Shown piece by piece: positions 16,694 to 24,640 of a stretch of 64,000 bases of DNA. Both the position numbers and the translations under genes were made by a program. The notes beneath the pieces were generated by a model. The model made no database searches, had not been told where the DNA came from, and worked only from the letters and a program-made list of their open reading frames with translations. The stretch is taken from contig JAFXCH010000062.1 of the NCBI GenBank assembly GCA_017516485.1, forward strand, positions 1 to 64,000, given 5' to 3'. This DNA comes from Clostridia bacterium (GTDB lineage Bacteria; Bacillota; Clostridia; Oscillospirales; Acutalibacteraceae). Each line of letters opens with the position of its first letter. The stretch's first letter is position 1.

Positions 16694-17385
16694 GCACTTA
16701 CATATACGATGGTATTACCCCTGAAACCCTGATGCTGCTCAGCGAAAACCGATTTCGCAACAGCAGGGATTTTTACGAAGAAAACAAGAAAAAGCTCAAA
16801 GAGGGTATAACAATCCCGCTTCAGCAGATTATATGTGCACTGTCGGATACCATTATTGAAATTGATGGGGATATACCGATAATTCCTCAGAAAATGGTAT
16901 CGCGAATCAGACGTGATACACGCTATACCAAGGACAAGCACCTCTACCGTGAGAATCTCTGGACTATGTTTACCCGTGATAAGCATGCACTTCCGCACTT
17001 CCCGTGCATGTGGTTTGAGGTTGCACAAAACGGTTATTCGGGCGGTGTTGGTACTTATTACGCGCCTCCCCGTATGATGGAGCTTTTCCGTCAGGAGATT
17101 ATAGCCCGACCCGATGATTTTTACGATGCTGTTATCGTTGCCGAGCGTAGCGGTGCAGCTTTCTTCGGCGATTTTTACAAGCGTCCGAAAGACGGTTGTC
17201 CTATGCCTGTGCTCGAGCCTTATTACAACTGTAAGAGCTTAGGATTTATGTTTGATTTTCCTAATCTTAATGAGCTCGGTAATGCAGATTTTATTGAAAA
17301 AATCCGACCGATTTATGCTTCTTTTAAGCCGATGTACGATTTTTTGCTTGATGTTGCAATAAAATATTCTGCAGAGCAGGCATAA
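16690..17385 (+). CDS. DUF2461 family protein
   Basis: A 231-residue protein with the DUF2461 pattern: an early NSRDFYEENKKKLKE segment, RIRRDTRYTKDKHLYRENLW in the middle, and an aromatic MWFEVAQNGYSGGVGTYY strand. Function of the family is unknown. It overlaps the preceding PLP gene by ATGA, making it the last gene of the operon. No terminator is visible before the next promoter. Confidence 0.82.
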   Translation: MSTYIYDGITPETLMLLSENRFRNSRDFYEENKKKLKEGITIPLQQIICALSDTIIEIDGDIPIIPQKMVSRIRRDTRYTKDKHLYRENLWTMFTRDKHALPHFPCMWFEVAQNGYSGGVGTYYAPPRMMELFRQEIIARPDDFYDAVIVAERSGAAFFGDFYKRPKDGCPMPVLEPYYNCKSLGFMFDFPNLNELGNADFIEKIRPIYASFKPMYDFLLDVAIKYSAEQA

Positions 17386-17394
17386 TTATTTTTA

Positions 17395-17423
17395 TTGACT
17401 CAACCTGAATATTGTGCTAATAT
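17395..17423 (+). promoter_or_regulatory. Promoter of the exported PHP-domain gene
   Basis: TTGACT (17395-17400), 17 bases, TAATAT (17418-17423). It is followed by AAAGGAGG ten bases before the ATG. Confidence 0.72.
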
Positions 17424-17455
17424 AACAATTATAGTTCGTAAAGGAGGATTTTATT

Positions 17456-18964
17456 ATGAAAAATACTGTAAAAAAACTCTCTTGTATTGCAATGAGTGTG
17501 GTTATGTTGTTTTCATTTTGCGTTGTCGGTTTTGCAGCTGATACAGATGTAGATTACAAAATAACAAATCCGTATGCAAGCGTCAATTTCGACACGTACA
17601 AAGCTTATAAGGCTGACCTTCACAGCCATACAACCTTCAGCGACGGCCACGATTCTTTGCCTGATCAGGTTGAAAGACACTATGAGCTTGGCTTTGATAT
17701 CTATGCAAGGACTGATCACAGCACAACTTCTTACGGATATATGGCTCATGATTACGTTCCGGCTATGAAGGTGCTCGGTCTTATCAAGAACGGTGTTCTC
17801 GGCGGTGAAGTGCTTGCAGAGAGCGGTACGGCAGCTAATGGTAATACATATACGGTTACAACATCAGACGCAGGTGACGAGTTCTATGCTCAGGCAGGCG
17901 GTCAGCAGATGCTTTCCGTTCCTTTCGGCAACGAGCAGAACGGTACTTCTTTCACAAATTCACATGTAAACACATGGTTTGTTGACTACGGTAACGGCAG
18001 ACTCGGCGGCACAGCAGAGTACGAAAGCGTAATTAAAGATATTCACGAAAAGGGCGGTCTTTCCGTAATCAATCATCCCGGTGAGTATACAAATGCACGT
18101 GACGAAGTTTACACAGCAGACGCATATAATAAAGACGACGTCATGTACAACTACAAAATCAAGAAGTTCGAGAATCTTCTCCTTAAGTATGATACCTGTA
18201 TCGGTATCGATATCAACAGCAAGGGCGACGGAAGAACACGTTTTGACAGAAAGCTCTGGGATATTATGCTTGCAGATATTATTCCTAACGGCAGAAATGT
18301 ATTTGCTATTGCTACATCAGATGCTCATAACCTTGATATTGTTGACTCAGGCTACACAATGCATTATATGGAGTCACTCACTTCCGAAAACCTTAAGAAG
18401 AATATGCAGGAAGGTGCATTCTTCGCTGCAAGCAAGTATGTAGGCAACTACGATGAGCTTGTAACTCTCCGCGACGAACTTAAGAAAATTGGCGGCGAAG
18501 AAGCTCTTGCTTTTGCAGCTCAGCTTGATGCTATTATTGCTCAGAGTGAGGCTGAAATGGCAGATGGTGACAGCGGTCAGAAGTACGAAGCTCCCGAGGG
18601 TGCTGCAAGACCTCTTTTCACAAATGTAACTGTTGACGAAACAGAGGATACAATTGCAATGCAGGCTGATAACGCACTTGTTATTCACTGGATTGCAAAC
18701 GGCAAAGTTATCCACGTCGGCGATACAATCGACCTTGACGATTACTCCGATGAAATCGGCAGCTATGTCCGTGCAGAAGCTTATGGCACAGGCGGTGTCT
18801 GCTATTCACAGGCATTCGTGCTCGATTACGACGGTGCTCCCGAAGCACAGGATATGGGCTTCTTCTTCGATTGGGGCGTTATCGCAAGCTTTATTTGCGA
18901 TAATCTTGTAAAGTTCCTTCTCGGTATTCTTCCCCTCAATCTTATTGCTGAAATCTTTGGTTAA
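17456..18964 (+). CDS. Exported PHP-domain metal-dependent phosphoesterase-like protein
   Basis: A 502-residue protein with a signal peptide (residues 1-27, cleavage near VVGFA-AD). The PHP motif ADLHSHTTFSDG follows at about residue 53, with later metal-site segments TDHS, INHPGEY and TSDAHN. PHP proteins are tri-metal phosphoesterases; cytoplasmic relatives act on histidinol phosphate or nucleotides, but an exported form must have another substrate. The last ~35 residues are strongly hydrophobic with Trp/Phe (GFFFDWGVIASFICDNLVKF), possibly a membrane or wall attachment. It is transcribed alone from a good promoter and ends at a bidirectional terminator. Confidence 0.8.
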   Translation: MKNTVKKLSCIAMSVVMLFSFCVVGFAADTDVDYKITNPYASVNFDTYKAYKADLHSHTTFSDGHDSLPDQVERHYELGFDIYARTDHSTTSYGYMAHDYVPAMKVLGLIKNGVLGGEVLAESGTAANGNTYTVTTSDAGDEFYAQAGGQQMLSVPFGNEQNGTSFTNSHVNTWFVDYGNGRLGGTAEYESVIKDIHEKGGLSVINHPGEYTNARDEVYTADAYNKDDVMYNYKIKKFENLLLKYDTCIGIDINSKGDGRTRFDRKLWDIMLADIIPNGRNVFAIATSDAHNLDIVDSGYTMHYMESLTSENLKKNMQEGAFFAASKYVGNYDELVTLRDELKKIGGEEALAFAAQLDAIIAQSEAEMADGDSGQKYEAPEGAARPLFTNVTVDETEDTIAMQADNALVIHWIANGKVIHVGDTIDLDDYSDEIGSYVRAEAYGTGGVCYSQAFVLDYDGAPEAQDMGFFFDWGVIASFICDNLVKFLLGILPLNLIAEIFG

Positions 18965-18983
18965 TAACTGAATTAAAACAAAA

Positions 18984-19024
18984 ACCGCTCTGCTTGAAAA
19001 AATCAAGCAGAGCGGTAATTTTTT
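18984..19024. terminator. Bidirectional terminator after the PHP gene
   Basis: A 14-base-pair perfect stem (ACCGCTCTGCTTGA/TCAAGCAGAGCGGT) with a 5-base loop, then AATTTTTTG on the plus strand and an A/T-rich tail on the minus side. It serves the PHP gene and the converging flavoprotein gene. Confidence 0.9.
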
Positions 19025-19029
19025 GTATT

Positions 19030-19644
19030 TTATTTAAGTGGCTCAAAGTCTGATGCAGGGTGCTTGCACCACGGGCAGACAAAGTCGGGCGGTAATTCTT
19101 CGCCCTCGTGTACGTAGCCGCATATTTTGCATACGTAGCCCTTTTTCTTTTCGGGCTGGGGCTTTGGCTTGATGTTTGCAAAGTAGTATTCGTAGGTAAC
19201 GCTGGTTTCGTCATTGAGCTTAACTGCTTCGGCCAATTCAGCAATAAACATAAAGTGTGAGCCGCAGTCGATTTCCTGTTTTACTGTTGCAACAAGGTAT
19301 GCGTTGCAGTTTTTTGTGAGGTAGGGAAGACCGCTTTCTGTAAGAGCGTAGTCTGAAAACCCGTCAAACTTATCAATATTTCTTCCGCTCTGGAAACCAA
19401 AGCGCTCAAATACTGCAAAGGGTACGCTTGTTGCAAGAATGCTTACGCAGAATTCTTTGCTTTTGCTGATAAGCTCAGCGGTGTAGTTTGCCTTGTTTAC
19501 GCATACGCAAATCTGTTTCGGGTTGTCTGTTACCTGCATACAGGTGTTGATTATACATCCGTTGGTTTTATCGGAATCCTTTGTGGTGAGCACAAAGAGT
19601 CCGTATGAGAGTTTGAACATAGCTGTGTTGTCTATACCGGGCAT
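19030..19644 (-). CDS. Flavin reductase-rubredoxin fusion protein
   Basis: A 204-residue fusion. Residues 1-155 form an FMN-binding split-barrel flavin reductase domain (GLFVLTTKDSDKTNGCIINTCMQV at the start). Residues ~165-204 are a rubredoxin-like domain with two CxxC pairs (YVCKICGYVHEG and VCPWCKHP) that bind one iron. This architecture matches the high-molecular-weight rubredoxin of acetogens, which passes electrons from NAD(P)H to flavodiiron proteins for oxygen or NO removal. That partner is not in the window. An AAGGAGG site precedes the ATG. Confidence 0.9.
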   Translation of the reverse strand: MPGIDNTAMFKLSYGLFVLTTKDSDKTNGCIINTCMQVTDNPKQICVCVNKANYTAELISKSKEFCVSILATSVPFAVFERFGFQSGRNIDKFDGFSDYALTESGLPYLTKNCNAYLVATVKQEIDCGSHFMFIAELAEAVKLNDETSVTYEYYFANIKPKPQPEKKKGYVCKICGYVHEGEELPPDFVCPWCKHPASDFEPLK

Positions 19645-19671
19645 AGGATTACCTCCTTTTACTTTTTTTAT

Positions 19672-19700
19672 ATTTTATCATATAATTTTTATTCTATCAA
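19672..19700 (-). promoter_or_regulatory. Probable promoter of the flavoprotein gene
   Basis: On the minus strand TTGATA (19695-19700), 17 bases, TAAAAT (19672-19677), in an A/T-rich divergent region shared with the response regulator gene. Confidence 0.5.
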
Positions 19701-19747
19701 TAAGTTTTATTATTTTTATAAAAATATATACAATCTATAGTGTTTTG

Positions 19748-19756
19748 TGTTATAAT
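19748..19756 (+). promoter_or_regulatory. Extended -10 promoter of the two-component operon
   Basis: TGTTATAAT is an extended -10 element (TG-N-TATAAT). No good -35 box is present 17 bases upstream, which is tolerated by extended -10 promoters. The leader to the ATG at 19788 is about 25 bases. Confidence 0.6.
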
Positions 19757-19787
19757 ATCACTATATGCCTTGAAAGGTGGTGTATGT

Positions 19788-20474
19788 ATGCGTCTTCTTC
19801 TTGCTGATGACGAAAAAGAACTTACCAACGCTATATCTGCAATATTAAAACATAACAATTATACTGTTGATACTGTTTATGACGGCAGGTCAGCTCTCGA
19901 CTGGGCTCTTACGGGTAATTATGACGGCATTTTGCTTGACCTTATGATGCCCGAAATGAACGGACTTGATGTGCTTGCGGTGCTCAGGTCAAAGGGAATT
20001 GATACACCGGTTATAATTCTCAGTGCGAAGTCAGAGGTTGAAGACAGGATAACGGGTCTTGATGCAGGAGCTGACGATTATCTGCCCAAACCTTTTGCTA
20101 TGGGAGAGCTTCTTGCCCGTGTGCGTGCCATGACTCGTCGTAAGGCTGATTTCAAGCCCAATACACTTACCGTAGGCGATCTCAGCTTCAATCGTGAAAC
20201 TTATGAGCTCAGTTGCGGTGAAACTTCTATCCGCCTTGCGGGTAAAGAGTATCAGATGCTCGAAATGCTTATGTCAAACCCTAACAGACTGGTTTCTGTT
20301 GAGCAGTTTATGGAAAAGGTCTGGGGTTACGACTCCGAAACAGAGAGCAGTGTAGTGTGGGTATATATATCAAATCTGCGAAAGAAATTGGCTTCTCTGG
20401 GCACTTATGTTGAAATTAAGGCAACCCGTAACGCAGGCTACTATCTTGACGATACAAGGGGTAGTGAGCAATGA
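19788..20474 (+). CDS. OmpR-family response regulator
   Basis: A 228-residue DNA-binding regulator. The receiver domain has the acidic pair Asp7/Asp8, phospho-acceptor Asp51 (LLDLMMPE) and the conserved Lys in ILSAKSE. The C-terminal winged helix of OmpR/PhoB type contains the recognition segment ESSVVWVYISNLRKKL. Start at ATG 19788 because AAAGGTGG precedes it by eight bases; an upstream in-frame ATG would extend across the promoter. It overlaps the sensor kinase gene by 4 bases. Its targets probably include the downstream fucosidase gene, though this is only inferred. Confidence 0.93.
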   Translation: MRLLLADDEKELTNAISAILKHNNYTVDTVYDGRSALDWALTGNYDGILLDLMMPEMNGLDVLAVLRSKGIDTPVIILSAKSEVEDRITGLDAGADDYLPKPFAMGELLARVRAMTRRKADFKPNTLTVGDLSFNRETYELSCGETSIRLAGKEYQMLEMLMSNPNRLVSVEQFMEKVWGYDSETESSVVWVYISNLRKKLASLGTYVEIKATRNAGYYLDDTRGSEQ

Positions 20475-21739
20475 TAAAACAGCTTAAAAGGCGCTTTGTT
20501 ACGGCTATTATGGCGGCTGCATTTGCATTGCTTGTCGTTGTGCTTGCTCTGGTTAATTTGTTGGTTTTTATAAATACAGATGCAAAAGCTAACGAAATGC
20601 TGAATGTCATAAAAAACAGTAACGGCGTAATCAACTATATGAGCGATTCGGATATTAATATTCTCGATTATTTTGACCCTACCGGTCAGGCTGAAAATCA
20701 GAGCGTATATGCTGCGCGTTTTTTCTTTGTCCGTTTTGCCGCAAACGGTGAGGTGCAGACTGTAAATACCGAACATTTTGAAACTCTGAGCGTTGAAACC
20801 GCAGAGGAACTGGCGAAAAAAGCTATCGAATCCGATAAAGAGATTGCATATATCAACGGCTCATTTAAGTATATTATCGACAGAGGCGAAGGAGAGAGCT
20901 CTACGGTATACTTTTTGAATATGAGTAATGAGTTCAAGTCGGTAAGTTCAATTTTAAGGTCTTCTTTTATTGCCGGTTTTACAGTATATGCAGTTATGTT
21001 TGTCATCGTTGTACTTGTTTCCGGCAGAGCTGTACAGCCTATTGTTGAAAATACGGTTCGACAGAAACAGTTTATTACCGATGCGGGCCATGAACTTAAA
21101 ACTCCTATTGCCATTATCTCGGCAAACGCTGAGGTGCTTGAAATGGTGAACGGTGAAAGCGAATGGACAACTTCAATCAAACATCAGACAGAGCGGCTTT
21201 CCTCTCTTATCAAAAATCTGCTTGTCCTTTCAAAGGCGGAAGAAAAATCAAAGAATGAGTCCTTTTCCGAGGTTGCAATAAGTGATATTGTTTCTGCTAC
21301 TGTTGCTTCGTTTTCGGCAGTTGCTTACCGTAACGGCAAACGTCTTTTTGCCGAGGTGCAGCCTACACTTACTCTTTGGGGTAATGATAAAGCTATTGCT
21401 GAGCTTACCAATATACTGCTCGACAATGCCGTAAAGTATGCGGCGGACGGTTCTAAAATCGAGTTGAATCTTTATCAAAAAGGCAGGCAGATAATTCTGC
21501 AGACAGAAAACGTGCTCGAAAAAGGTACAACGGTAAATACCGACCGTCTTTTTGACCGCTTTTATCGGTCAGATAAATCACGTTCCCGTGAGACGGGTGG
21601 TTACGGAATCGGTCTTTCTATCGCAAAGGCGATTGCAGATTCCCATAAAGGTACGATTCATGGTGAATCAGTGGGAAATAAAATCAAATTTACTGTAACA
21701 TTCAATATAAAGAAAACAGGAGATGCAAGAAATGAATAA
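20471..21739 (+). CDS. Sensor histidine kinase
   Basis: A 422-residue membrane kinase. TM1 spans about residues 10-35, an extracytoplasmic sensor of ~125 residues follows, and TM2 is about 165-185. The dimerisation/phosphotransfer domain carries His207 in AGHELKTPIA, and the ATPase domain has the N box (NILLDNAVKYA) and G box (GYGIGLSIAKAI). It is translationally coupled to the regulator (ATGA) and its last 8 bases overlap the GH95 start. The ligand is unknown; the sensor domain has no recognised fold. Confidence 0.93.
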   Translation: MIKQLKRRFVTAIMAAAFALLVVVLALVNLLVFINTDAKANEMLNVIKNSNGVINYMSDSDINILDYFDPTGQAENQSVYAARFFFVRFAANGEVQTVNTEHFETLSVETAEELAKKAIESDKEIAYINGSFKYIIDRGEGESSTVYFLNMSNEFKSVSSILRSSFIAGFTVYAVMFVIVVLVSGRAVQPIVENTVRQKQFITDAGHELKTPIAIISANAEVLEMVNGESEWTTSIKHQTERLSSLIKNLLVLSKAEEKSKNESFSEVAISDIVSATVASFSAVAYRNGKRLFAEVQPTLTLWGNDKAIAELTNILLDNAVKYAADGSKIELNLYQKGRQIILQTENVLEKGTTVNTDRLFDRFYRSDKSRSRETGGYGIGLSIAKAIADSHKGTIHGESVGNKIKFTVTFNIKKTGDARNE

Positions 21740-23942
21740 ACTTTGGTACAAAAAGCAGGCAGGTTTGTGGAATGAAGCACTGCCTATCGGTAACGGCCAC
21801 ACAGGTGTTATGATTTACGGCGGCAGAAAGAATGAAACTCTCTGCTTTAACGATGTGACACTTTGGTCAGGCTATCCGCAGGATCAGAACAATCCAAAGA
21901 GCCTTGAAAACCTTGAAAGGGTGCGCGAGCTTATTTTTGCAGGCAAGCAGGATGAGGCTCACGATATAGTCGAAAACGAAATGGATGGCGGTTACAGTGA
22001 GGCTTATATGCCGTTAGGCGATCTTAAAATAAAGTTCGGCACAAAGTGCACAAGAGGTTATCGCCGAGAGCTTGATATTGATAATGCAGTACATACCGTA
22101 TCAATGAACGGTGAAGTCCGTACAGCTTTCGCATCAAATCCCGATGATGTTGTAGTATACAGAATGAAGGCTGATAAGGCTACCGATGTCGTGTTTGAGG
22201 TTAAGTCAAAGCTCAAAGCAACAGGCTTTGTAAAAGACGGTATTCTCTGCCTCGCAGGTAATGCTCCCGATGTTGCTATGCCCAGCTATCTCGGTAAAAT
22301 TCCCAATGCTGTTATGTACGACCAGGGTAAGGCTATGGCCTTCTGTCTTGCTGTTAAAGTTGTTACAGACGGTAAGGTAACTGATGACGGCAAGAAGATA
22401 ACAGTCAAAAAGGCTAAGAATATCACGGTTTATGCTAAAACAAATACAGGCTTCCTCGGTTACGATAAGATGCCCGAAACCGACAGAGAAAAGGTTGTTG
22501 CTCAGTGTGTTGCCGCACTTAATTCTGTCAAGACCGATTATGACGAGCTTCTCAGCCGCCATATCGCAGACTATAAGTCAATCTTTGAAAGACAGACTTT
22601 CTCAATCGGCGGCAACAGCGAAATCAGCACTGTTGAGTTGCTTAAAACTGCAAAGAAGGGTACTCCTGACCCGAAACTTGTCGAGCTTTTCTACAACTTC
22701 GGCAAGTATCTTATGATTGCAGGCAGCCGTAAGGGCGGCCAACCGCTCAACCTCCAGGGTATCTGGAATGCAAGAGTACGTCCGCCGTGGAGCAGTAACT
22801 ATACCGTCAATATCAATACAGAAATGAACTACTGGCCTGCAACCTCAAGCAATATGGCTGAGTGTGCAGAGCCGCTTGTAAATATGGTTTACGAGCTTAT
22901 GCAGCAGGGTAGAGAGACTGCAAGAGTCAACTACGGCTGTAAGGGTGCTTGCTGTAACCACAACTCTGACCTCTGGCGTAAAACTTCACCCGTACAGGGC
23001 GGCCCCTGCTTTATGTATGCTCCTCTTTGCGGTGCATGGCTTGTAAACGAAGTCTATACCCACTATAAAAACGGCGGTCTTGATGAGTATAAAGATAAGA
23101 TTTTCTACGCTGTCAAGGCTTCTGCAGAGTTTATCAACGATTACCTTGTAGAGCATAACGGCGAATATGTTATAGCTCCCTCAACTTCACCCGAAAACGA
23201 GTATAAATTCAACGGCAAGGCTATTGCTGTTGACTATGCCTGTGCTTTTGATATGGCTGTTGCAAAGGCAGGTATGCTTGCATACCTCGATTTCGAGTCA
23301 GAGGGTGAGCTTGCAGAGCAGATTAAAGAGAAGCTTGCAAAGCTCCGTCCCAACAAGCGTGACAGCTACGGTATTATGGAGTGGTCTGAGGAGCGTGAAC
23401 TTCACGAGCCCGGTCACAGACATTTCTCACCCCTCTACGGTCTTTATCCCTCAAATACAATCAAGTATTATGAGAATGAAACCGAGCGTGAGTGGGTGCG
23501 TGAGCTTTATCACTTCCGTAAAAAGAATTGGGCGCATTATATAGGCTGGTCTGCTGCATGGGCAATCTGCCTTGCAGGTACACTCCACGAGCCCGATACT
23601 GCTCAGGAGATTATCGCAAATATGCTCACTCACTCCGTATTCTCCAACCTTTTCGATACTCATCCGCCCTTCCTTTTCCAGATTGACGGCAACTTCGGCT
23701 TTGTAGCAGGTGTCAATTCACTCCTTCTCTACACCGAAAACGGTAAGGCTGAGCTTCTTCCCGCTCTTCCGTCTGATTGGAAAAACGGCGAAATCAAAAA
23801 CATCGTAACAGGCGGTATTCAGCTTTCCTTCAAGTGGGAAAACGGTAAGGTTGTATCTGTTTCGGCTGATAAACCCATCACTGTTATGAACATAAACCTC
23901 GCAGAAAACTGCACAGTCGGTGCAAACATAACGGTATGCTGA
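21732..23942 (+). CDS. GH95 family alpha-L-fucosidase/galactosidase, cytoplasmic
   Basis: About 736 residues without a signal peptide. The GH95 N-terminal beta domain (WNEALPIGNGHTGVMIYGG) is followed by the (alpha/alpha)6 catalytic domain with VNINTEMNYWPATSSNMAE, HNSDLWRKTSPVQG and APSTSPENEY, the segments that carry the family's active-site residues. GH95 enzymes invert alpha-1,2-fucosyl or related alpha-L-galactosyl linkages. Start at ATG 21732, eight bases after AGGAGA; the ATG at 21723 lies inside that site. It overlaps the sensor kinase gene, which suggests the kinase pair senses or controls this substrate. A terminator follows. Confidence 0.9.
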   Translation: MNKLWYKKQAGLWNEALPIGNGHTGVMIYGGRKNETLCFNDVTLWSGYPQDQNNPKSLENLERVRELIFAGKQDEAHDIVENEMDGGYSEAYMPLGDLKIKFGTKCTRGYRRELDIDNAVHTVSMNGEVRTAFASNPDDVVVYRMKADKATDVVFEVKSKLKATGFVKDGILCLAGNAPDVAMPSYLGKIPNAVMYDQGKAMAFCLAVKVVTDGKVTDDGKKITVKKAKNITVYAKTNTGFLGYDKMPETDREKVVAQCVAALNSVKTDYDELLSRHIADYKSIFERQTFSIGGNSEISTVELLKTAKKGTPDPKLVELFYNFGKYLMIAGSRKGGQPLNLQGIWNARVRPPWSSNYTVNINTEMNYWPATSSNMAECAEPLVNMVYELMQQGRETARVNYGCKGACCNHNSDLWRKTSPVQGGPCFMYAPLCGAWLVNEVYTHYKNGGLDEYKDKIFYAVKASAEFINDYLVEHNGEYVIAPSTSPENEYKFNGKAIAVDYACAFDMAVAKAGMLAYLDFESEGELAEQIKEKLAKLRPNKRDSYGIMEWSEERELHEPGHRHFSPLYGLYPSNTIKYYENETEREWVRELYHFRKKNWAHYIGWSAAWAICLAGTLHEPDTAQEIIANMLTHSVFSNLFDTHPPFLFQIDGNFGFVAGVNSLLLYTENGKAELLPALPSDWKNGEIKNIVTGGIQLSFKWENGKVVSVSADKPITVMNINLAENCTVGANITVC

Positions 23943-23962
23943 TAAAATAAATAAATGAAATA

Positions 23963-24007
23963 ACAGGCTTCCGCATAAACGTGGAAGCCTGTAAATTTTA
24001 TTTTTTG
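23963..24007 (+). terminator. Terminator after the GH95 gene
   Basis: Stem ACAGGCTTCC/GGAAGCCTGT with a 10-base loop, followed by AAATTTTATTTTTTG. Confidence 0.85.
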
Positions 24008-24051
24008 TGAGTTTAATGTGAGATTTTTGGCATTTTTATCCGTCAAACAGA

Positions 24052-24067
24052 TGAAAAAGCTTTTTCA
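24052..24067. promoter_or_regulatory. 16-base perfect palindrome before the ECF sigma gene
   Basis: TGAAAAAGCTTTTTCA is fully symmetrical and directly abuts the AAAGGAGG ribosome site. It could be an operator, or a hairpin that modulates translation. Two TGTGAG copies 11 bases apart (24006 and 24017) lie upstream of it. Function is inferred only. Confidence 0.4.
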
Positions 24068-24082
24068 AAGGAGGGTAAAAAT

Positions 24083-24640
24083 ATGGATGTTGATATCAAC
24101 AGTTATGAGCGTTATCTAAATGGAGATGACTCGGCTTTTGCAGATATAGTGCGTGAATATGCTGACGGATTGATGCTGTATATCAACAGCTTCACACGTA
24201 ATATCCATATTGCCGAGGATTTGACGGAAGAGGTCTTTTTTAAGCTTGCCGTTAAAAAACCGCATTTCAGAAAGCAAAGCAGTTTTAAAACCTGGCTTTA
24301 TTCCATAGGTCGCAATATTGCACTTGATTACCTTCGGAAAGAGTCACGTTATGCAAAAACAAGCATCGAAGAGCATAAGGATACGCAAATGGAAGAAGAA
24401 AGCATAGAGTTGCTCTATCTTAAAGAAGAACAAAAGGTTAAGCTGCACACCTGCTTGAAGTCTCTCAAACCCGAATACGCACAGGTTTTGTATCTTGTGT
24501 TTTTTGAAGAGTTTGACAATGCACAGACGGCACAGATAATGAAAAAGACCAAAAGACAAACCGAAAATCTTATCTACCGTGCCAAGGCGGCACTGAAATC
24601 AAAACTTGAAAAGGAGGGATTTGAATATGAAAACATATGA
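24083..24640 (+). CDS. ECF-type sigma-70 family RNA polymerase sigma factor
   Basis: A 185-residue sigma factor with region 2 (AEDLTEEVFFKLAVKKPHF, then SSFKTWLYSIGRNIALDYLRK) and region 4 (LKSLKPEYAQVLYLVFFEEFDNAQTAQIMKKTKRQTENLIYRAKAAL). There is no region 1 or 3, as expected for ECF factors. The next gene overlaps it by 14 bases and encodes a single-pass membrane protein that is probably its anti-sigma or sensor partner. Ribosome site AAAGGAGGG. Confidence 0.92.
   Translation: MDVDINSYERYLNGDDSAFADIVREYADGLMLYINSFTRNIHIAEDLTEEVFFKLAVKKPHFRKQSSFKTWLYSIGRNIALDYLRKESRYAKTSIEEHKDTQMEEESIELLYLKEEQKVKLHTCLKSLKPEYAQVLYLVFFEEFDNAQTAQIMKKTKRQTENLIYRAKAALKSKLEKEGFEYENI

Noticed and set aside
17456-18964. 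PHP protein as the missing histidinol-phosphate phosphatase
   Set aside because: It has a signal peptide, is far longer than HisK, and is not linked to the his cluster.
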